Shown here: one piece after another, positions 22,101-34,734 of the stretch | Numbering within the stretch: position 1 is the first letter of the stretch | Layout of the letters: each line of letters starts with the position of its first letter | Assembly (NCBI RefSeq): GCF_904849725.1 | Contig: NC_058518.1 | Span: 10,250,147 to 10,314,146, forward strand | Direction of reading: 5' to 3' | DNA length: 64,000 nt | DNA from: Hordeum vulgare subsp. vulgare | Lineage: Eukaryota > Streptophyta > Magnoliopsida > Poales > Poaceae | Made by a program: the position numbers and the translations under genes | Notes under the pieces: generated by a model | Databases searched by the model: none | Seen by the model: only the letters and a program-made list of their open reading frames with translations | What the model was told of the DNA's origin: nothing

Positions 22101-23253
22101 GACGCGGCGGAGGTCGTCGGAAAATCCCTACGGGCATCCATTTCGGTCGCGGTTTGGCTCTACGGTTAGCTGAGGAAACGCAGCATCCGTTCCGACCAAG
22201 CCACGGGCCAGGAGGTGGCCGGAGCGAGGCCGGCGACGACCTCGGGCGGTGGCCGGAGTCGACCATGGTGGGGGTTTGCGCTAGAGGGCAGGAACGGAGG
22301 GGGAGAGCATAGGAGGAGGCGTAGGAGCTCACGGCGAACCCATTTCTGGCATCGGCGACGAAGGGGAGGCTCGGAGTAGGCCGAATCGACGGCGGCGGAT
22401 CCGGTGACCGGAGGGAGAAACGACGGCGATGGCGACGCTGCGGGGCTCGGGAGCTCGGAGAAGTTGATGGAGAGGAGCAACTCATCAAGGCGGAGGTGTG
22501 GAGCGCGACAGGGCAGCGAGGGGCCGGAGGGCACGGTGGTGAGCTCGAGCCCGAGCTCACAAATGGCAGCAGAAGAAAGAGAGAGCAGGGAGGGAGAGAA
22601 ATGGAGAGGAGGGGGAGGAGATCGGGACGGCTCTCCCGAGCCTATCCTAGCCACCAGGTCGGCAGGGAGGCCAGGCAGGCAGGAGGCGTGGCGCTCTCAC
22701 GAGCTCGCCGTCCCCTGCTTCTCCTCTGCCTTCTGGCAAGAGGTAGAAGACAGGGGTGCCCCTGGTGGGCTGGGCCAGCAGGTGAGCACATGATAGATTC
22801 TCTCCCTCTCTTCTTTTCTATTTTTTTGTTTTATTTTCTTTCTGGCATTTAGATTTAGGATTTTAATAAAACATTTAATCATTTTATAAAACCCTAAAAA
22901 AGTATTATGTGACAGTAATAAAAATAATCAATGCCACAAAATAGTTTCAACATTTTTGAAACTTTTATTTTAAAAGAAAACAAAATAACTCCATTCCAAA
23001 CAGTTATTTAATCCAATCAAAATTCATGTTCATAAGTTCGTGTGACTTAGAAATTTGGTTTGACAAATTTATTCCCTGTCACTATTTTCCCAAATGTTTG
23101 GAATATTTTTCTGGTTCCTTTTAAGGTAATATTTTTATTGCCTTTTTGTCAATTTCAACTCATTTGGCTTGATCACTTCCATTTCCAGATTCAATGAAAT
23201 TTGAATGCATGCATGAAATGCAATGGCAAGCAAGGCAAACTTGGGTTGTGACA
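19145..23253 (-). repeat. LARD 5' LTR
   Basis: This uninterrupted LTR of 4109 bp starts TGTCACAACCC at 23253 and ends GGTCCCGACA at 19145 on the minus strand. It serves as the reference for reconstructing the split left LTR. It contains the same GC-rich block (22031-22800) and the same low-complexity frames. Confidence 0.92.
22031..22800 (-). promoter_or_regulatory. GC-rich block in the LARD right LTR
   Basis: This is the counterpart of 14152-14930 and differs from it by scattered substitutions and small indels. The main open frame differs in length between the two LTR copies (256 codons at 14152 against 93 at 22031), which argues against protein coding. As the 5' LTR, this copy would drive transcription of the element. 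Confidence 0.4.
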
Positions 23254-24756
23254 ACACATCGGTATGTATGATTTCCAACAAGTCACTTGCACGCTCCATT
23301 GTTCCGGAGAACGGAGTCTTAGTCATTTTGCCCATGAGGCATGGTTCGCACGTGTCAAGTGAATCAAAGTCAAGTGACTCCCAAAGTCCATCGGAATGGA
23401 GTTTCTTCATGCGCTTTACACCAATATGACCTAAACGGCAGTGCCACAAAAACATGACGCTATCATTGTTAACTCTAACTCTTTTGGTCTCAATGTTACG
23501 TATATGTGTATCATCGCTATCAAGATTCAATATGAACAATCATGTCACATTGGGTGCATGACCATAAAAGATATTACTCATAGAAATAGAACAACCATTA
23601 TTCTCTAACTTCAACGAGTAACTGTCTCGCAATAAACAAGATCCAGATATAATGTTCATGCTTAACGCAAGCACTAAATAACAATTATTTAAGTTCATAA
23701 CTAATCCTGATGGTAACTGAAGTGAAACTGTGCCGACGATTGCATCAACCTTGGAACCATTTCCCACGCGCATGGTCACTTCATCTTTCGCCAGCCTTCG
23801 TTTATTCCGCAGTTCCTGTTTCGAGTTGCAAATATGAGCAACACAACCGTTATTGAATACCCAGGCACTACTACGAGAGTTAGTTAAGTACACATCAATA
23901 ACATGTATATCGAATATACCTGATTTTTCCTTGGCCGCCTTCTTATTAGCCACATACTTGGGGCAGTTGCTCTTCGAGTGACCCAGTCCCTTGCATTAAT
24001 AACACTCTGTTTCAGGCCTAGGTCCGGCCTTGGGTTTCTTCGTCGGATTGGTAACAGGTTTGCCGCTCTTCTTGTTGTTACCCTTCCTGCCTTTGTCGTT
24101 TCTCTTGAAACTAGTGGTCTTATTGACCATCAACACTTGATGCTCTTTCCGGAGTTCTGAATCTGCGACTTTCAGCATCGCGAATAAGTCGTCGGGTGAC
24201 TTGTTCATTCCTTGCATATTATAGTTCAACACAAAGCTCTTGTAGCTTGGTGGCAGTGATTGAAGAATTCTGTCAGTGATGGCCTCTTGAGGGAGTTCAA
24301 TCCCCAGCTCAGCTACACGGTTTGAGTACCAGACATTTTGAGCACATGTTCACTGACAGATGAATTCTCCTCCATCTTGCAAGCATAGAATTTATCGGAG
24401 GTCTCATACCTCTCGATCCGGGCGTTCTTCTAAAAGATAAACTTCAACTCCTGGAACATCTCATATGCTCCATGACGCTCAAAGCGACGTTGAAGTCCCG
24501 GCTCTAAGCCATACAAGACTGCACATTGAACTACTGAGTAGTCCTCCTTACGTGTCAACCAAGTGTTCTTAACATCTTGATCAGCCGTAGGGGGTGGTCC
24601 ATCTCCTAGCGCAACATTAAGGAGATAATCCTTCTTCCCAGCTTGCAGGAGCAACTTAAGATTACGAGCCCAGTCTACAAAGTTGCTTCCATCATCTTTC
24701 AACTTAGCTTTCTCTAGGAACGTATTAAAATTTAGGATGACTGTCGCGTGACCCAT
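23254..24756 (-). pseudogene. BARE copy A: Gag, protease and integrase finger remnant
   Basis: This is the proximal part of the copy A polyprotein, read on the minus strand from ATG at 24756. It encodes Gag, the zinc knuckle region, the protease region and the integrase HHCC finger, up to the LARD insertion at the HTDV motif. Several lesions are visible. A TAG at 24430-24432 replaces a Gln codon of copy B. A TAA at 23996-23998 falls inside the zinc knuckle. A frameshift lies near 24330. The protease DTGS reads NNGC (near 23845-23850), so the catalytic aspartate is lost. Beyond 2086 the frame resumes on the other side of the LARD. Copy A is clearly dead and older than copy B. Confidence 0.93.
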
Positions 24757-26025
24757 TGATCTATAACAAAAATATTTCAAAGTGGACTTAGACTATGTTC
24801 AAGATAATTAGAGTTTAACTAATCAAATTACTTGCTAAACTCCCACTCAAAAAGTACATCTCTCAAGTCATTTGAGTGGTATATGATCCAAATTTACTAA
24901 CTCAAGTCCGATCATCACGTGAGTTGAGAATAGTTTCAGTGGTAAGCATCTCTATGCTAATCATATCAACTATACGATTCATGCTCGACCTTTCAGTCTC
25001 ATGTGTTCCGAGGCCATGTATGCACATGCTACGCTCGTCAAGTTTAACCAGAGTGTTCCGCACGTGCAACTGTTTTGCACCCGTTGTATCTGAACGTTGA
25101 GTCTATCACACCCGATCATCACATGGTGTCTCGAAACGAGGAACTATAGTAACGATGCACAGTCAGGGAGAACACAATTTCGTCTTGAAATTTTAGTGAG
25201 AGATCACCTTATAATGCTACCGTCGTTCTAAGCAAAATAAGGTGCATAAAAGGATTAACATCACATGCAATTCATAACTGACATGATATGGCCATCATCT
25301 TGTGCTTCTTGATCTCCATCACCAAAGCACCGGCATGATCTTCTTGTCACCGGCACCACACCATGATCTCCATCATCATGATCTCCATCGACGTGTCGCC
25401 ATCGAGGTTGTCGTGTTATCTATGCTATTACTACTAAAGCTACGACCTAGCAATATAGTAAACGCATCTGCAAACACAAACGTTAGTTTAAAGACAACCC
25501 TATGGCTCCTGCCGGTTGCCGTAGCATCAACGTGCAAGTCGATATTAACTATTACAACATGATCATCTCATACATCCAATATATCACATCACGTCATTGG
25601 CCATATCATATCACAAGCATGCCCTGCAAAAACAAGTTAGACGTCCTCTAATTTGTTGTTGCATGTTTTACGTGGCTGCTATGTGTATGTAGTATGATCG
25701 CCTCTTACTTACGCAAAAACCACAACGGAGATGCGCAAATTGCTATTTAACCTCTCCAAGGACCGCCTCGGTCAAAACCAATTCAACTAAAGTTGAAGAA
25801 ACCGACACCCGCCGGTCATCTTTATGCAATGAGGTTAAATGTCAATCGATGAAACCAGTCTCTCGTAAGCGTAGGAGTTATGTCGGTCCGGGCCGCTTCA
25901 ATCCAACAATACCGTTGAATCGAGAAAAGACTAAGGAGGGGAGCAAATCGAACATCACAGTCCACAAAACCTTTTGTGTTCTACTCGAGATAACATCTAC
26001 GCATAAACCTAGCTCATGATGCCAC
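24757..26025 (-). other. Untranslated leader and primer site of BARE copy A
   Basis: This is the copia leader on the minus strand, closely related to the leader of copy B, with many small changes. Its 5' end reads GTGGCATCATGAGCTAGG (26025 downward), the uninterrupted form of the sequence that is truncated in copy B. Confidence 0.85.
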
Positions 26026-26096
26026 TGTTGGGGAATGTTGCATGAGAAACAAAAAAATTCTACGCACACGAAGACCTATCATGGTGATGTCCATCT
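26026..26096 (-). repeat. 5' LTR of BARE copy A, terminal 71 bp
   Basis: This is the U5 end of the copy A LTR, cut by copy C. It ends in the target repeat CATCT (26092-26096), which is repeated at 34730-34734, where the rest of this LTR resumes. Confidence 0.9.
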
Positions 26097-27916
26097 TGTT
26101 GGAAATATGCCCTAGAGGCAATAATAAATTAGTTATTATTATATTTCTTAGTTCATGATAATCGTTTATTATCCATGCTATAATTGTATTGATCGGAAAC
26201 ACAATACTTGTGTGGATACATAGACAAAACACTATCCCTAGTAAGCCTCTAGTTGACTAGCTCGTTGATCAAAGATGGTCAAGGTTTCCTGGCCATAGGC
26301 AAGTGTTGTCACTTGATAACGGGATCACATCATTAGGAGAATCATGTGATGGACTAGACCCAAACTAATAGACGTAGCATGTTGATCGTGTCATTTTGTT
26401 GCTACTGTTTTTTGCGTGTCAAGTATTTGTTCCTATGACCATGAGATCATATAAGTCAGGGACACCGGAGGAATGCTTTGTGTGTATCAAACGTCGCAAC
26501 GTAACTGGGTGACTATAAAGATGCTCTACAGGTATCTCCGAAGGTGTTCGTTGAGTTAGTATTGATCAAGACAGGGATTTGTCACTCCGTATGACGGAGA
26601 GGTATCTCGGGGCCCACTCGGTAATACAACATCACACACAAGCCTTGCAAGCAATGTGACTTAGTGTAAGTTGCGGGATCTTGTATTACGGAATGAGTAA
26701 AGAGACTTGCCGGTAAACGAGATTGAAATAGGTATGCGGATACTGACGATCGAATCTCGGGCAAGTAACATACCGAAGGACAAAGGGAATGACATACGGG
26801 ATTATATGAATCCTTGGCACTGAGGTTCAAACGATAAGATCTTCGTAGAATATGTAGGATCCAATATGGGCATCCAGGTCCCGCTATTGGATATTGACCG
26901 AGGAGTCTCTCGGGTCATGTCTACATAGTTCTCGAACCCGCAGGGTCTGCACACTTAAGGTTCGACGTTGTTTTATGCGTATTTGAGTTATATGGTTGGT
27001 TACCGAATGTTGTTCGGAGTCCCGGATGAGATCACGGACGTCACGAGGGTTTTCGGAATGGTCCGAAAACGAAGATTGATATATAGGATGACCTCATTTG
27101 ATTACCGGAAGGTTTTCGGAGTTACCGGGAATGTACCGGGAATGACGAATGGGTTCCGGGAGTTCACCAGGGGGGCCCACCCACCCCGGGGAAGCCCATG
27201 GGTGTTTGGGGTGCCGCACCAGCCCTTAGTGGGCTGGTGAGACAGCCCAAGAGAGGCCTATGCGCATAGGAAAGAAAATCAAAGAGGAAAGGAAAAAAAA
27301 GGAAGGAGGTGGGAAAGGGAAGAAGGACTCCACCTTCCAAACCAAGTGGATTTCGGTTTGGGAGGGGGAGACCTTCCCCCTTGGCTCGGCCGACTCCCTT
27401 GGGAGTCCTTGGACCCCAAGGCAAGTCACCCCCCCTCCTCCTCTATATATAGTGGGGTTTTAGGGCTGATTTGAGACAACTTTGCCACGGCAGCCCGACC
27501 ACATATCTCCACGGTTTTACCTCTAGATCGCGTTTCTGCGGAGCTCGGGCGGAGCCCTGCTGAGACGAGATCATCACCAACCTCCGGAGCGCCGTCACGC
27601 TGCCGGAGAACTCTTCTACCTCTCCGTCTCTCTTGCTGGATCAAGAAGGCTGAGATCATCGTCGAGCTGTACGTGTGCTGAACGCGGAGGTGCCGTCCGT
27701 TCGGTACTAGATCGTGGGACTGATCGCGGGATTGTTCGCGGGGCGGATCGAGGGACGTGAGGACGTTCCACTACATCAACCGCGTTCACTAAAGCTTCTG
27801 CTGTACGGTCTACAAGGGTACGTAGATCACACATCCCCTCTCGTAGATGGACATCACCATGATAGGTCTTCGTGCGCGTAGGAAAATTTTTGTTTCCCAT
27901 GCGACGTTCCACAACA
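26097..27916 (+). repeat. 5' LTR of copy C
   Basis: This LTR of 1820 bp starts TGTTGGAAATATG and ends TTCCACAACA, followed by GTGGCATCATGAGC. A TATA-like site lies near 27444. Confidence 0.93.
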
Positions 27917-29150
27917 GTGGCATCATGAGCTAGGTTCATGCGTAGATGTCTTCTCGAGTAGAACACAAAAGTTTTTGTGGGCGGTGATGTGCGTTTTGCT
28001 GCCCTCCTTAGTCTTTTCTTGATTCCGCGGTATTGTTGGATCGAAGCGGCTCGGACCGACATTACTCGTACACTTACGAGAGACTGGTTTCATCGCTACG
28101 AGTAACTCCGTTGCTCAAAGATGACTGGCGGGTGTCAGTTTCTCCAACTTTAGTTGAATCGGATTTGACCGAGGAGGTCCTTGGATAAGGTTAAATAGCA
28201 ATTCATATATCTCCGTTGTGGTGTTTGCGTAAGTAAGATGCGATGCTACTAGATACCCATGGTCACCACGTAAAACATGCAACAACAAAATTAGAGGACG
28301 TCTAACTTGTTTTTGCAGGGTATGCTTGTGATGTGATATGGCCAACGATGTGATGTGATATATTGGATGTATGAGATGATGATGTTGTAATAGTTAATAT
28401 CGACTTGCACGTCGATGGTACGGCAACCGGCAGGAGCCATAGGGTTGTCTTTATAACTAACGTTTGTGCTTGCAGATGCGTTTACTATTTTGCTAGGACG
28501 TAGATTTAGTAGTAATAGCATGAGTAGCACGACAACCCCGATGGCGACACGTTGATGGAGATCATGATGATGGAGATCATGGTGTGACGCCGGTGACAAG
28601 AAGATCGTGCCGGTGCTTTGGTGATGAAGATCAAGAAGCACGTGATGATGGCCATATCATGTCACTTATGAATTGCATGTGATGTTAATCCTTTTATGCA
28701 CCTTATTTTTCTTAGAACGACGGTAGCATTATGAGGTGATCTCTCACTAAAATTTCAAGACGAAATTGTGTTCTCCCCGACTGTGCACCGTTGCGACAGT
28801 TCGTCGTTTCGAGACACCACGTGATGATCGGGTGTGATAGACTCAACGTTCACATACAACGGGTGCAAAACAGTTGCACACGCAGAACACTCGGGTTAAG
28901 CTTGACGAGCCTAGCATGTGCAGACATGGCCTCGGAACACATGACACCGAAAGGTCGAGCATGAATCGTATAGTTGATATGATTAGCACAGAGATGCTTA
29001 CCACTGAAACTATTCTCGACTCACGTGATGATCGGACTTGAGATAGTGGATTTGGATCATGTACCACTCAAATGACTAGAGAGATGTACTTTTTGAGTGG
29101 GAGTTCTTAAGTAATATGATTAATTGAACTAATTGTCATGAACATAGTCT
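27917..29150 (+). other. Leader of copy C, conserved
   Basis: This region matches the leader of copy B (5037-6200) almost base for base up to about 29120, where similarity drops sharply. The ATG that opens Gag in copies A and B is not present at the matching position (about 29190). Confidence 0.8.
27918..27930 (+). other. Primer binding site of copy C
   Basis: TGGCATCATGAGC stands one base after the LTR end. It resembles the tRNA-Met primer site TGGTATCAGAGC with a change and an extra base. The same sequence is present in copy A; copy B lacks its first bases. Confidence 0.6.
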
Positions 29151-29159
29151 AAATGGTCT

Positions 29160-32100
29160 TTACGAATTACGATGTAGCTTGCGCTATAGCTCTACTGTTT
29201 TTATATGTTCCTAGAGAAAATTTAGTTGAAAGTTGATAGTAGCAAACTTTGCAGACTAAGTCTGTAAAACCGAGGATTGTCCTCATTGCTGCGCAGAAGG
29301 CTTATGTCCTTAATGCACCACTCGGTGTGCTGCACCTCGAGCGTCGTCTGTGGATGCTGTGAACATCCGACATACACGTTTCTGATGACTACACGATAGT
29401 TCAGTGCAAAATACTTAAATGGCTTAGAAGCAAGGCGCCGAAAACGTTTTAAAAACGTCACGGAACATAAGTGATGTTCTAAAGAGATGAAATTGTGATT
29501 TCATGCTTGTGCCCTTGTTAAGAGGTACGAGACCTCCAACAAGATTCTTTGTCCACAAAGTAAAGGAGAAAAGCTCAATCGTTGAGCATGTGCTCAGATT
29601 GTCTGAGTACGACAATCACTTGAATCAAGTGGGAGTTAATCTTCCAGATGAGATAGTGATGGTTCTCCAAAGTCACTGCCACCAAGCTGTGAGAGCTTCG
29701 TGATGAACTATAACATATCAAGGATAAATACAATGGTCCTTGAGAAATGCGTGATGTTTGACACTGCGAAAGTAGAAATCAAGAAGGAGCATCAATAGTT
29801 GATGGTTTGTAAAACCACTAAGTTTCAAGAAGGGCAAGGGCTAGAAGGGATACTTCGTGAAACGGCAAAACAGTTGCTGCACTAATGAAGAGACCCAAGA
29901 TTAAACCCAAACCCGAGACTAAGTGCTTCTGTAATGAGGGGAACAGTCACTGAGGCGGAGCAACTCTAGATACTTGGTAGATAAGAAGGCTGGCAAAAGT
30001 CGAAAGAAGTGTATTTGATATACATGATGTTGATGTGTACTTTACTAGTACTCCTAGTAGCATGAGGGTATTGGATACTGGTTCGGTTGCTAAGTGATTA
30101 GTAACACGAAATGAAAGCTACGGCATAAACGGAGACTAGCTAAAGGCGAGGTGACGATACGTGTTGGAAGTGTTTCCAAGGTTGATATGATCAAACGTCG
30201 CACGCTCCCTCTACCATCGGGATTGGTGTTAAACCTAAATAATTGTTATTTGGTGCTTGCGTTAAGCATGAACATGATTGGATCGCGTTTATTGCAATAC
30301 GATTATTCATTTAAGGAGAATAATGGTTACTCTATTTTCTTGAATATTCACCTTCAATGGTTTATTGAATCTCGATCGTAGTGTTACACATGTTCATGAT
30401 ATTGGTGCCAAAAGATACGAGTTAATGATGATAGTACCACTTACTTGTGGCACTACCGCTTGAGTCATGTTAGTATAAATTGCATGAAGAGGCTCCATGC
30501 TGATGGATCTTTGTACTCACCTGATTTCGAATCACTAGTGACATGCAAATCATACCACATGAGCAGGGCCTTGTTTTCATTGAGATGAAATAAGATGGTA
30601 ACTTGTTGGAAGTGATACATTTTGATGTATGCAGTCCAATGGGTGCTGAGGCACGTAGTGGATATCATTATGTTCTTACTTCACTGACGATTTGAGTAGA
30701 TACAGGAGTATTTACTTAATGAATCACAAGTCTGAAATGTTGAAAAGTTCAATTCCGTTTCAGAGTGAAGTTCGTAGTAACAAGAGGATAAACTGTCTAC
30801 GATATGATCATGAAAATGAATATCTGAGTTACGAGTTTTGGTACGCAGTTAAGACAATGTGGAAATTGTTTCGCAGTTCATGCCACCTGGAACATCATAG
30901 TGTGATGATGTGTATGAACGTCATAGCCACACACTATTTGGTATGGTGCATACTATGATGTCTCTTATCGAATTACCACTATCGTTTATGGGTTATGCAT
31001 TAGAGACAACCGCACTCGCTTTAAATAGGGCACCGCGTATTTCCGTTGAGATGACACAGTATAGACTGAGGTTTAGAGAAATCTAAACTGTCGTTTCTTG
31101 ACAGTTTGGGGCTTCTACACTTATGTGAAAAAAGTTTCAGTCTGATAAGCTCGAACCCAAAGCGGATAAATGCATCTTCATAGGATATCCAAAACAGTTG
31201 GGTACATCTCCTATCTCAGATCCGAAAGCAAAGTGTTTGTTTCTAGAAACGGATCCTTTCTCGAGGAAAGGTTTCTCTCGAAAGAATTGAGTGGGAGGGT
31301 AGTAGAACTTGATGAGGTTATTGAACCATCACTTCAACCAGTGTGTAGGAGGGCATAGGAAGTTGTTCCTGTGGCGCCTACACAAATTGAAGTGGAAGCT
31401 GATGATGGTGATCATTGAGCTTCGAATCAAGTTACTACAAACCTCGTAGGTCGACAAGGTCGCGTACTGCTGCAGAGTAGTACGGTAACCCTGTCTTGGA
31501 GGTCATGTTGTTGAGCAACAGTGAACCTACGAGTTATGGAGAAAGCGATGATGGGCCCAGATTCCGACAAATGGCTGGAAGCCATGAAATCCGAGAGAGG
31601 ATCCATGTATGAAAACAAAGTGTAGACTTTGGAAGAACTACTTGACGGTCATAAGACTATTGAGTAGAGATGGATCTTTAAAAGGAAGACAGACGATGAT
31701 GGTGATTAGTCACTATTAAGAAAAGCTCGACTTGTCGCAAAGATGTTTCCGACAAGATCAAACAGTTGACTATGATAAGACTTTCTCACTCGTAGCGATG
31801 CTAAAAGTCTGTTAGAATTATGTTAGTAGTTGCTGCATTATTTATGAAATATTGCACGTAGGATGTCAAAACATTGTTTCCTCGACGGTTTCCTTGAGCA
31901 AACATTGTATGTGATACAACCAGGAGGTTTTGTCGATCCTAAGGATACTAACAAGTATGCAAACTCCAGCGATCCTTCAATGGACTGGTGCAAGCATCTC
32001 GGAGTTGGAATAAGCACTTTGATGAGATGATCAAAGATTTTGGGTGTGTACAAGGTTTATGAGAAACTTGTATTTCCAAAGAAGTGAGTGGGAGCACTAT

Positions 32101-32850
32101 AGAATTTCTGATAAGTATATGTGGTTGACATATTGTGGATCAGAAGTAATGTAGAATTTCTGTAAAGCATACAAGGTTGTTTGAAAGGTTTTTCAAAGGA
32201 ATACCTGGAATGAGCTACTTGAACATTGAGCATCAAGATCTATGGAGATAGATCAAAACGCTTAATAGAAGTTTCAACAAAATGCATGCCTTGACAAGTT
32301 TTGAAGGAGTTCAAAATAGATCAGCAAAGAAGGAGTTCTTGGTTGCGTTGTGAGGTATGAATTTGAGTAAGACTCAAAACCCGACCACGGCAGAATAAAG
32401 AGAATAGAAGAAGGTCGTCTTCTATGCCTTAGCCGTAGACTCTAAAAGTATGCCATGCTGAGTACCGCACCTGATGTGTGCCTTGACTCAAAGTCTGTTG
32501 AGGGTACAGAGAGTGATCCATGATTGAATCACTAGCAGCGGTCAAAATTTATCCTTGGTAACTAATGGACTAAGGAATTTTTCTCGATTATGGAGGTGGT
32601 TAAAGAGTTCGTCGTAAAGGTTTACGTTGATGCAAGCTTTGACACTAATCCGAATAACTATGAGTAGTGAAACGGATTCGTATAGTAGAGTAGATATTTG
32701 GAGCATTTCCGAATAGCACGTAGTAGCAGCATCTATAAGATGACATAAAGATTTGTAAAGAACACACGGATCTGAAAGTTTCAGAACCGTTGACTAAAAC
32801 CTCTCTCACGAGCAAGACGTGATCAGACCCCATAACTATATGGGTGTTGG
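29160..32850 (+). pseudogene. Decayed Gag-Pol region of copy C
   Basis: Fragments in all three frames can be matched in order to the copy B polyprotein: Gag pieces (29500-29700), the protease-to-integrase region (30150-30960), the integrase tail (31170-31360), the segment around 31540-31680, and reverse transcriptase (31840-32050). There is no Gag start codon, and there are dozens of stops and indels. About 300 bp of RNase H, including the CEAEYM region, appear deleted near 32690-32740. Divergence from copy B is far higher here than in the leader and LTRs. No protein can be made. Confidence 0.9.
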
Positions 32851-32898
32851 ATTCGTTGGAATCACATGGTGATGTGAACTAGATTATTGACTCTAGTG

Positions 32899-32910
32899 CA
32901 AGTGGGAGAC
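32899..32910 (+). other. Polypurine tract of copy C
   Basis: CAAGTGGGAGAC precedes the 3' LTR start TGTTGGAAA. It is unchanged relative to copy B although the coding region just upstream is badly decayed. Confidence 0.8.
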
Positions 32911-34729
32911 TGTTGGAAATATGCCCTAGAGGCAATAATAAATTAGTTATTATTATATTTCTTAGTTCATGATAATCGTTTATTATCCATGCTATAATTG
33001 TATTGATTGGAAACACAATACTTGTGTGGATACATAGACAAAACACTGTCCCTAGTAAGCCTCTAGTTGACTAGCTCGTTGATCAAAGATGGTCAAGGTT
33101 TCCTGGCCATAGGCAAGTGTTGTCACTTGATAACGGGATCACATCATTAGGAGAATCATGTGATGGACTAGACCCAAACTAATAGACGTAGCATGTTGAT
33201 CGTGTCATTTTGTTGCTACTGTTTTCTGCGTGTCAAGTATTTGTTCCTATGACCATGAGATCATATAACTCACGGACACCGGAGGAATGCTTTATGTGTA
33301 TCAAACTTCAACGTAACTGGGTGACTATAAAGATGCTCTACAAGTATCTCCGAAGGTGTTCGTTGAGTTAGTATGGATCAAGACTGGGATTTGTCACTCC
33401 GTATGACGGAGAGGTATCTCGGGGCCCACTCGGTAATACAACATCACACACAAGCCTTGCAAGCAATGTGACTTAGTGTAAGTTGCGGGATCTTGTATTA
33501 CGGAACGAGTAAAGAGACTTGCCGGTAAACGAGATTGAAATAGGTATGCGGATAGTGACGATCGAATCTCGGGCAAGTAACATACCGAAGGACAAAGGGA
33601 ATGACATACGGGATTATATGAATCCTTGGCACTGAGGTTCAAACGATAAGATCTTCGTAGAATATGTAGGATCCAATATGGGCATCCAGGTCCCGCTATT
33701 GGATATTGACCGAGGAGTCTCTCGGGTCATGTCTACATAGTTCTCGAACCCGCAGGGTCTGCACACTTAAGGTTCGACGTTGTTTTATGCATATTTGAGT
33801 TATATGGTTGGTTACCGAATGTTGTTCGGAGTCCCGGATGAGATCACGGACGTCACGAGGGTTTCCGGAATGGTCCGGAAACGAAGATTGATATATAGGA
33901 TGACCTCATTTGATTACCGGAAGGTTTTCGGAGTTACCGGGAATGTACCGGGAATGACGAATGGGTTCCGGGAGTTCACCGGGGGGGGCCCACCCACCCC
34001 GGGGAAGCCCATGGGTGTTTGGGATGCCGCACCAGCGCTTAGTGGGCTGGTGAGACAGCCCAAGAGAGGCCTATGCGCATAGGAAAGAAAATCAAAGAGG
34101 AAAGGAAAAAAAAGGAAGGAGGTGGGAAAGGGAAGAAGGACTCCACCTTCCAAACCAAGTAGATTTCGGTTTGGGAGGGGGAGACCTTCCCCCTTGGCTC
34201 GGCCGACTCCCTTGGGAGTCCTTGGACCCCAAGGCAAGTCTCCCCCCTCCTCCTCCTATATATAGTGGGGTTTTAGGGCTGATTTGAGACAACTTTGCCA
34301 CGGCAGCCCGACCACATTTCTCCACGGTTTTACCTCTAGATCGCGTTTCTGCGGAGCTCGGGCGGAGCCCTGCTGAGACGAGATCATCACCAACCTCCGG
34401 AGCACCGTCACGCTGCCGGAGAACTCTTCTACCTCTCCGTCTCTCTTGCTGGATCAAGAAGGCCGAGATCATCGTCGAGCTGTACGTGTGCTGAACGCGG
34501 AGGTGCCGTCCGTTCGGTACTAGATCGTGGGACTGATCGCGGGATTGTTCGCGGGGCGGATCGAGGGACGTGAGGACGTTCCACTACATCAACCGCGTTC
34601 ACTAACGCTTCTGCTGTAGGGTCTACAAGGGTACGTAGATCACACATCCCCTCTCGTAGATGGACATCACCATGATAGGTCTTCATGCGCGTAGGAAAAT
34701 TTTTGTTTCCCATGCGACGTTCCCCAACA
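32911..34729 (+). repeat. 3' LTR of copy C
   Basis: This LTR of 1819 bp starts TGTTGGAAATATG and ends TTCCCCAACA, followed by TSD CATCT and the rest of the copy A LTR. Confidence 0.93.
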
Positions 34730-34734
34730 CATCT

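Larger units (their letters stand above)
2087..23253 (-). mobile_element. LARD-type non-autonomous gypsy LTR retrotransposon, carrying nested BARE copy B
   Basis: A complete large retrotransposon derivative lies here on the minus strand. It has two LTRs of about 4.1 kb that begin TGTCACAGCCC or TGTCACAACCC and end GGTCCCGACA when read on the minus strand. Between them is a 3.76 kb internal region (15381-19144) with no long frame. The 5-bp TSD ACACA is at 2082-2086 and 23254-23258, and removing the element restores the integrase reading of BARE copy A exactly. A primer binding site matching initiator tRNA-Met is at 19129-19140, and a polypurine tract adjoins the left LTR at 15381. Without nested copy B it measures about 12 kb. 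LTR and internal sizes match the published LARD class of barley (Sukkula and relatives). I infer the class from structure; the family name is not proven. It must have moved with proteins supplied by another gypsy element. Confidence 0.88.
26097..34729 (+). mobile_element. BARE-like copia element, copy C, coding region decayed
   Basis: This complete element has LTRs at 26097-27916 (1820 bp) and 32911-34729 (1819 bp) and TSD CATCT at 26092-26096 and 34730-34734. It sits in the 5' LTR of copy A. The LTR starts TGTTGGAAATATGCCC, as in the WIS/Angela type, and farther in matches copy B closely. By eye the LTRs differ at about 28 positions (1-2%). The leader is nearly identical to that of copy B, but the coding region is scrambled by stops, frameshifts and a deletion. 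Such an element could move only with proteins from a relative. BARE-2, a trans-mobilised relative of BARE-1, is a known precedent. Confidence 0.93.
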
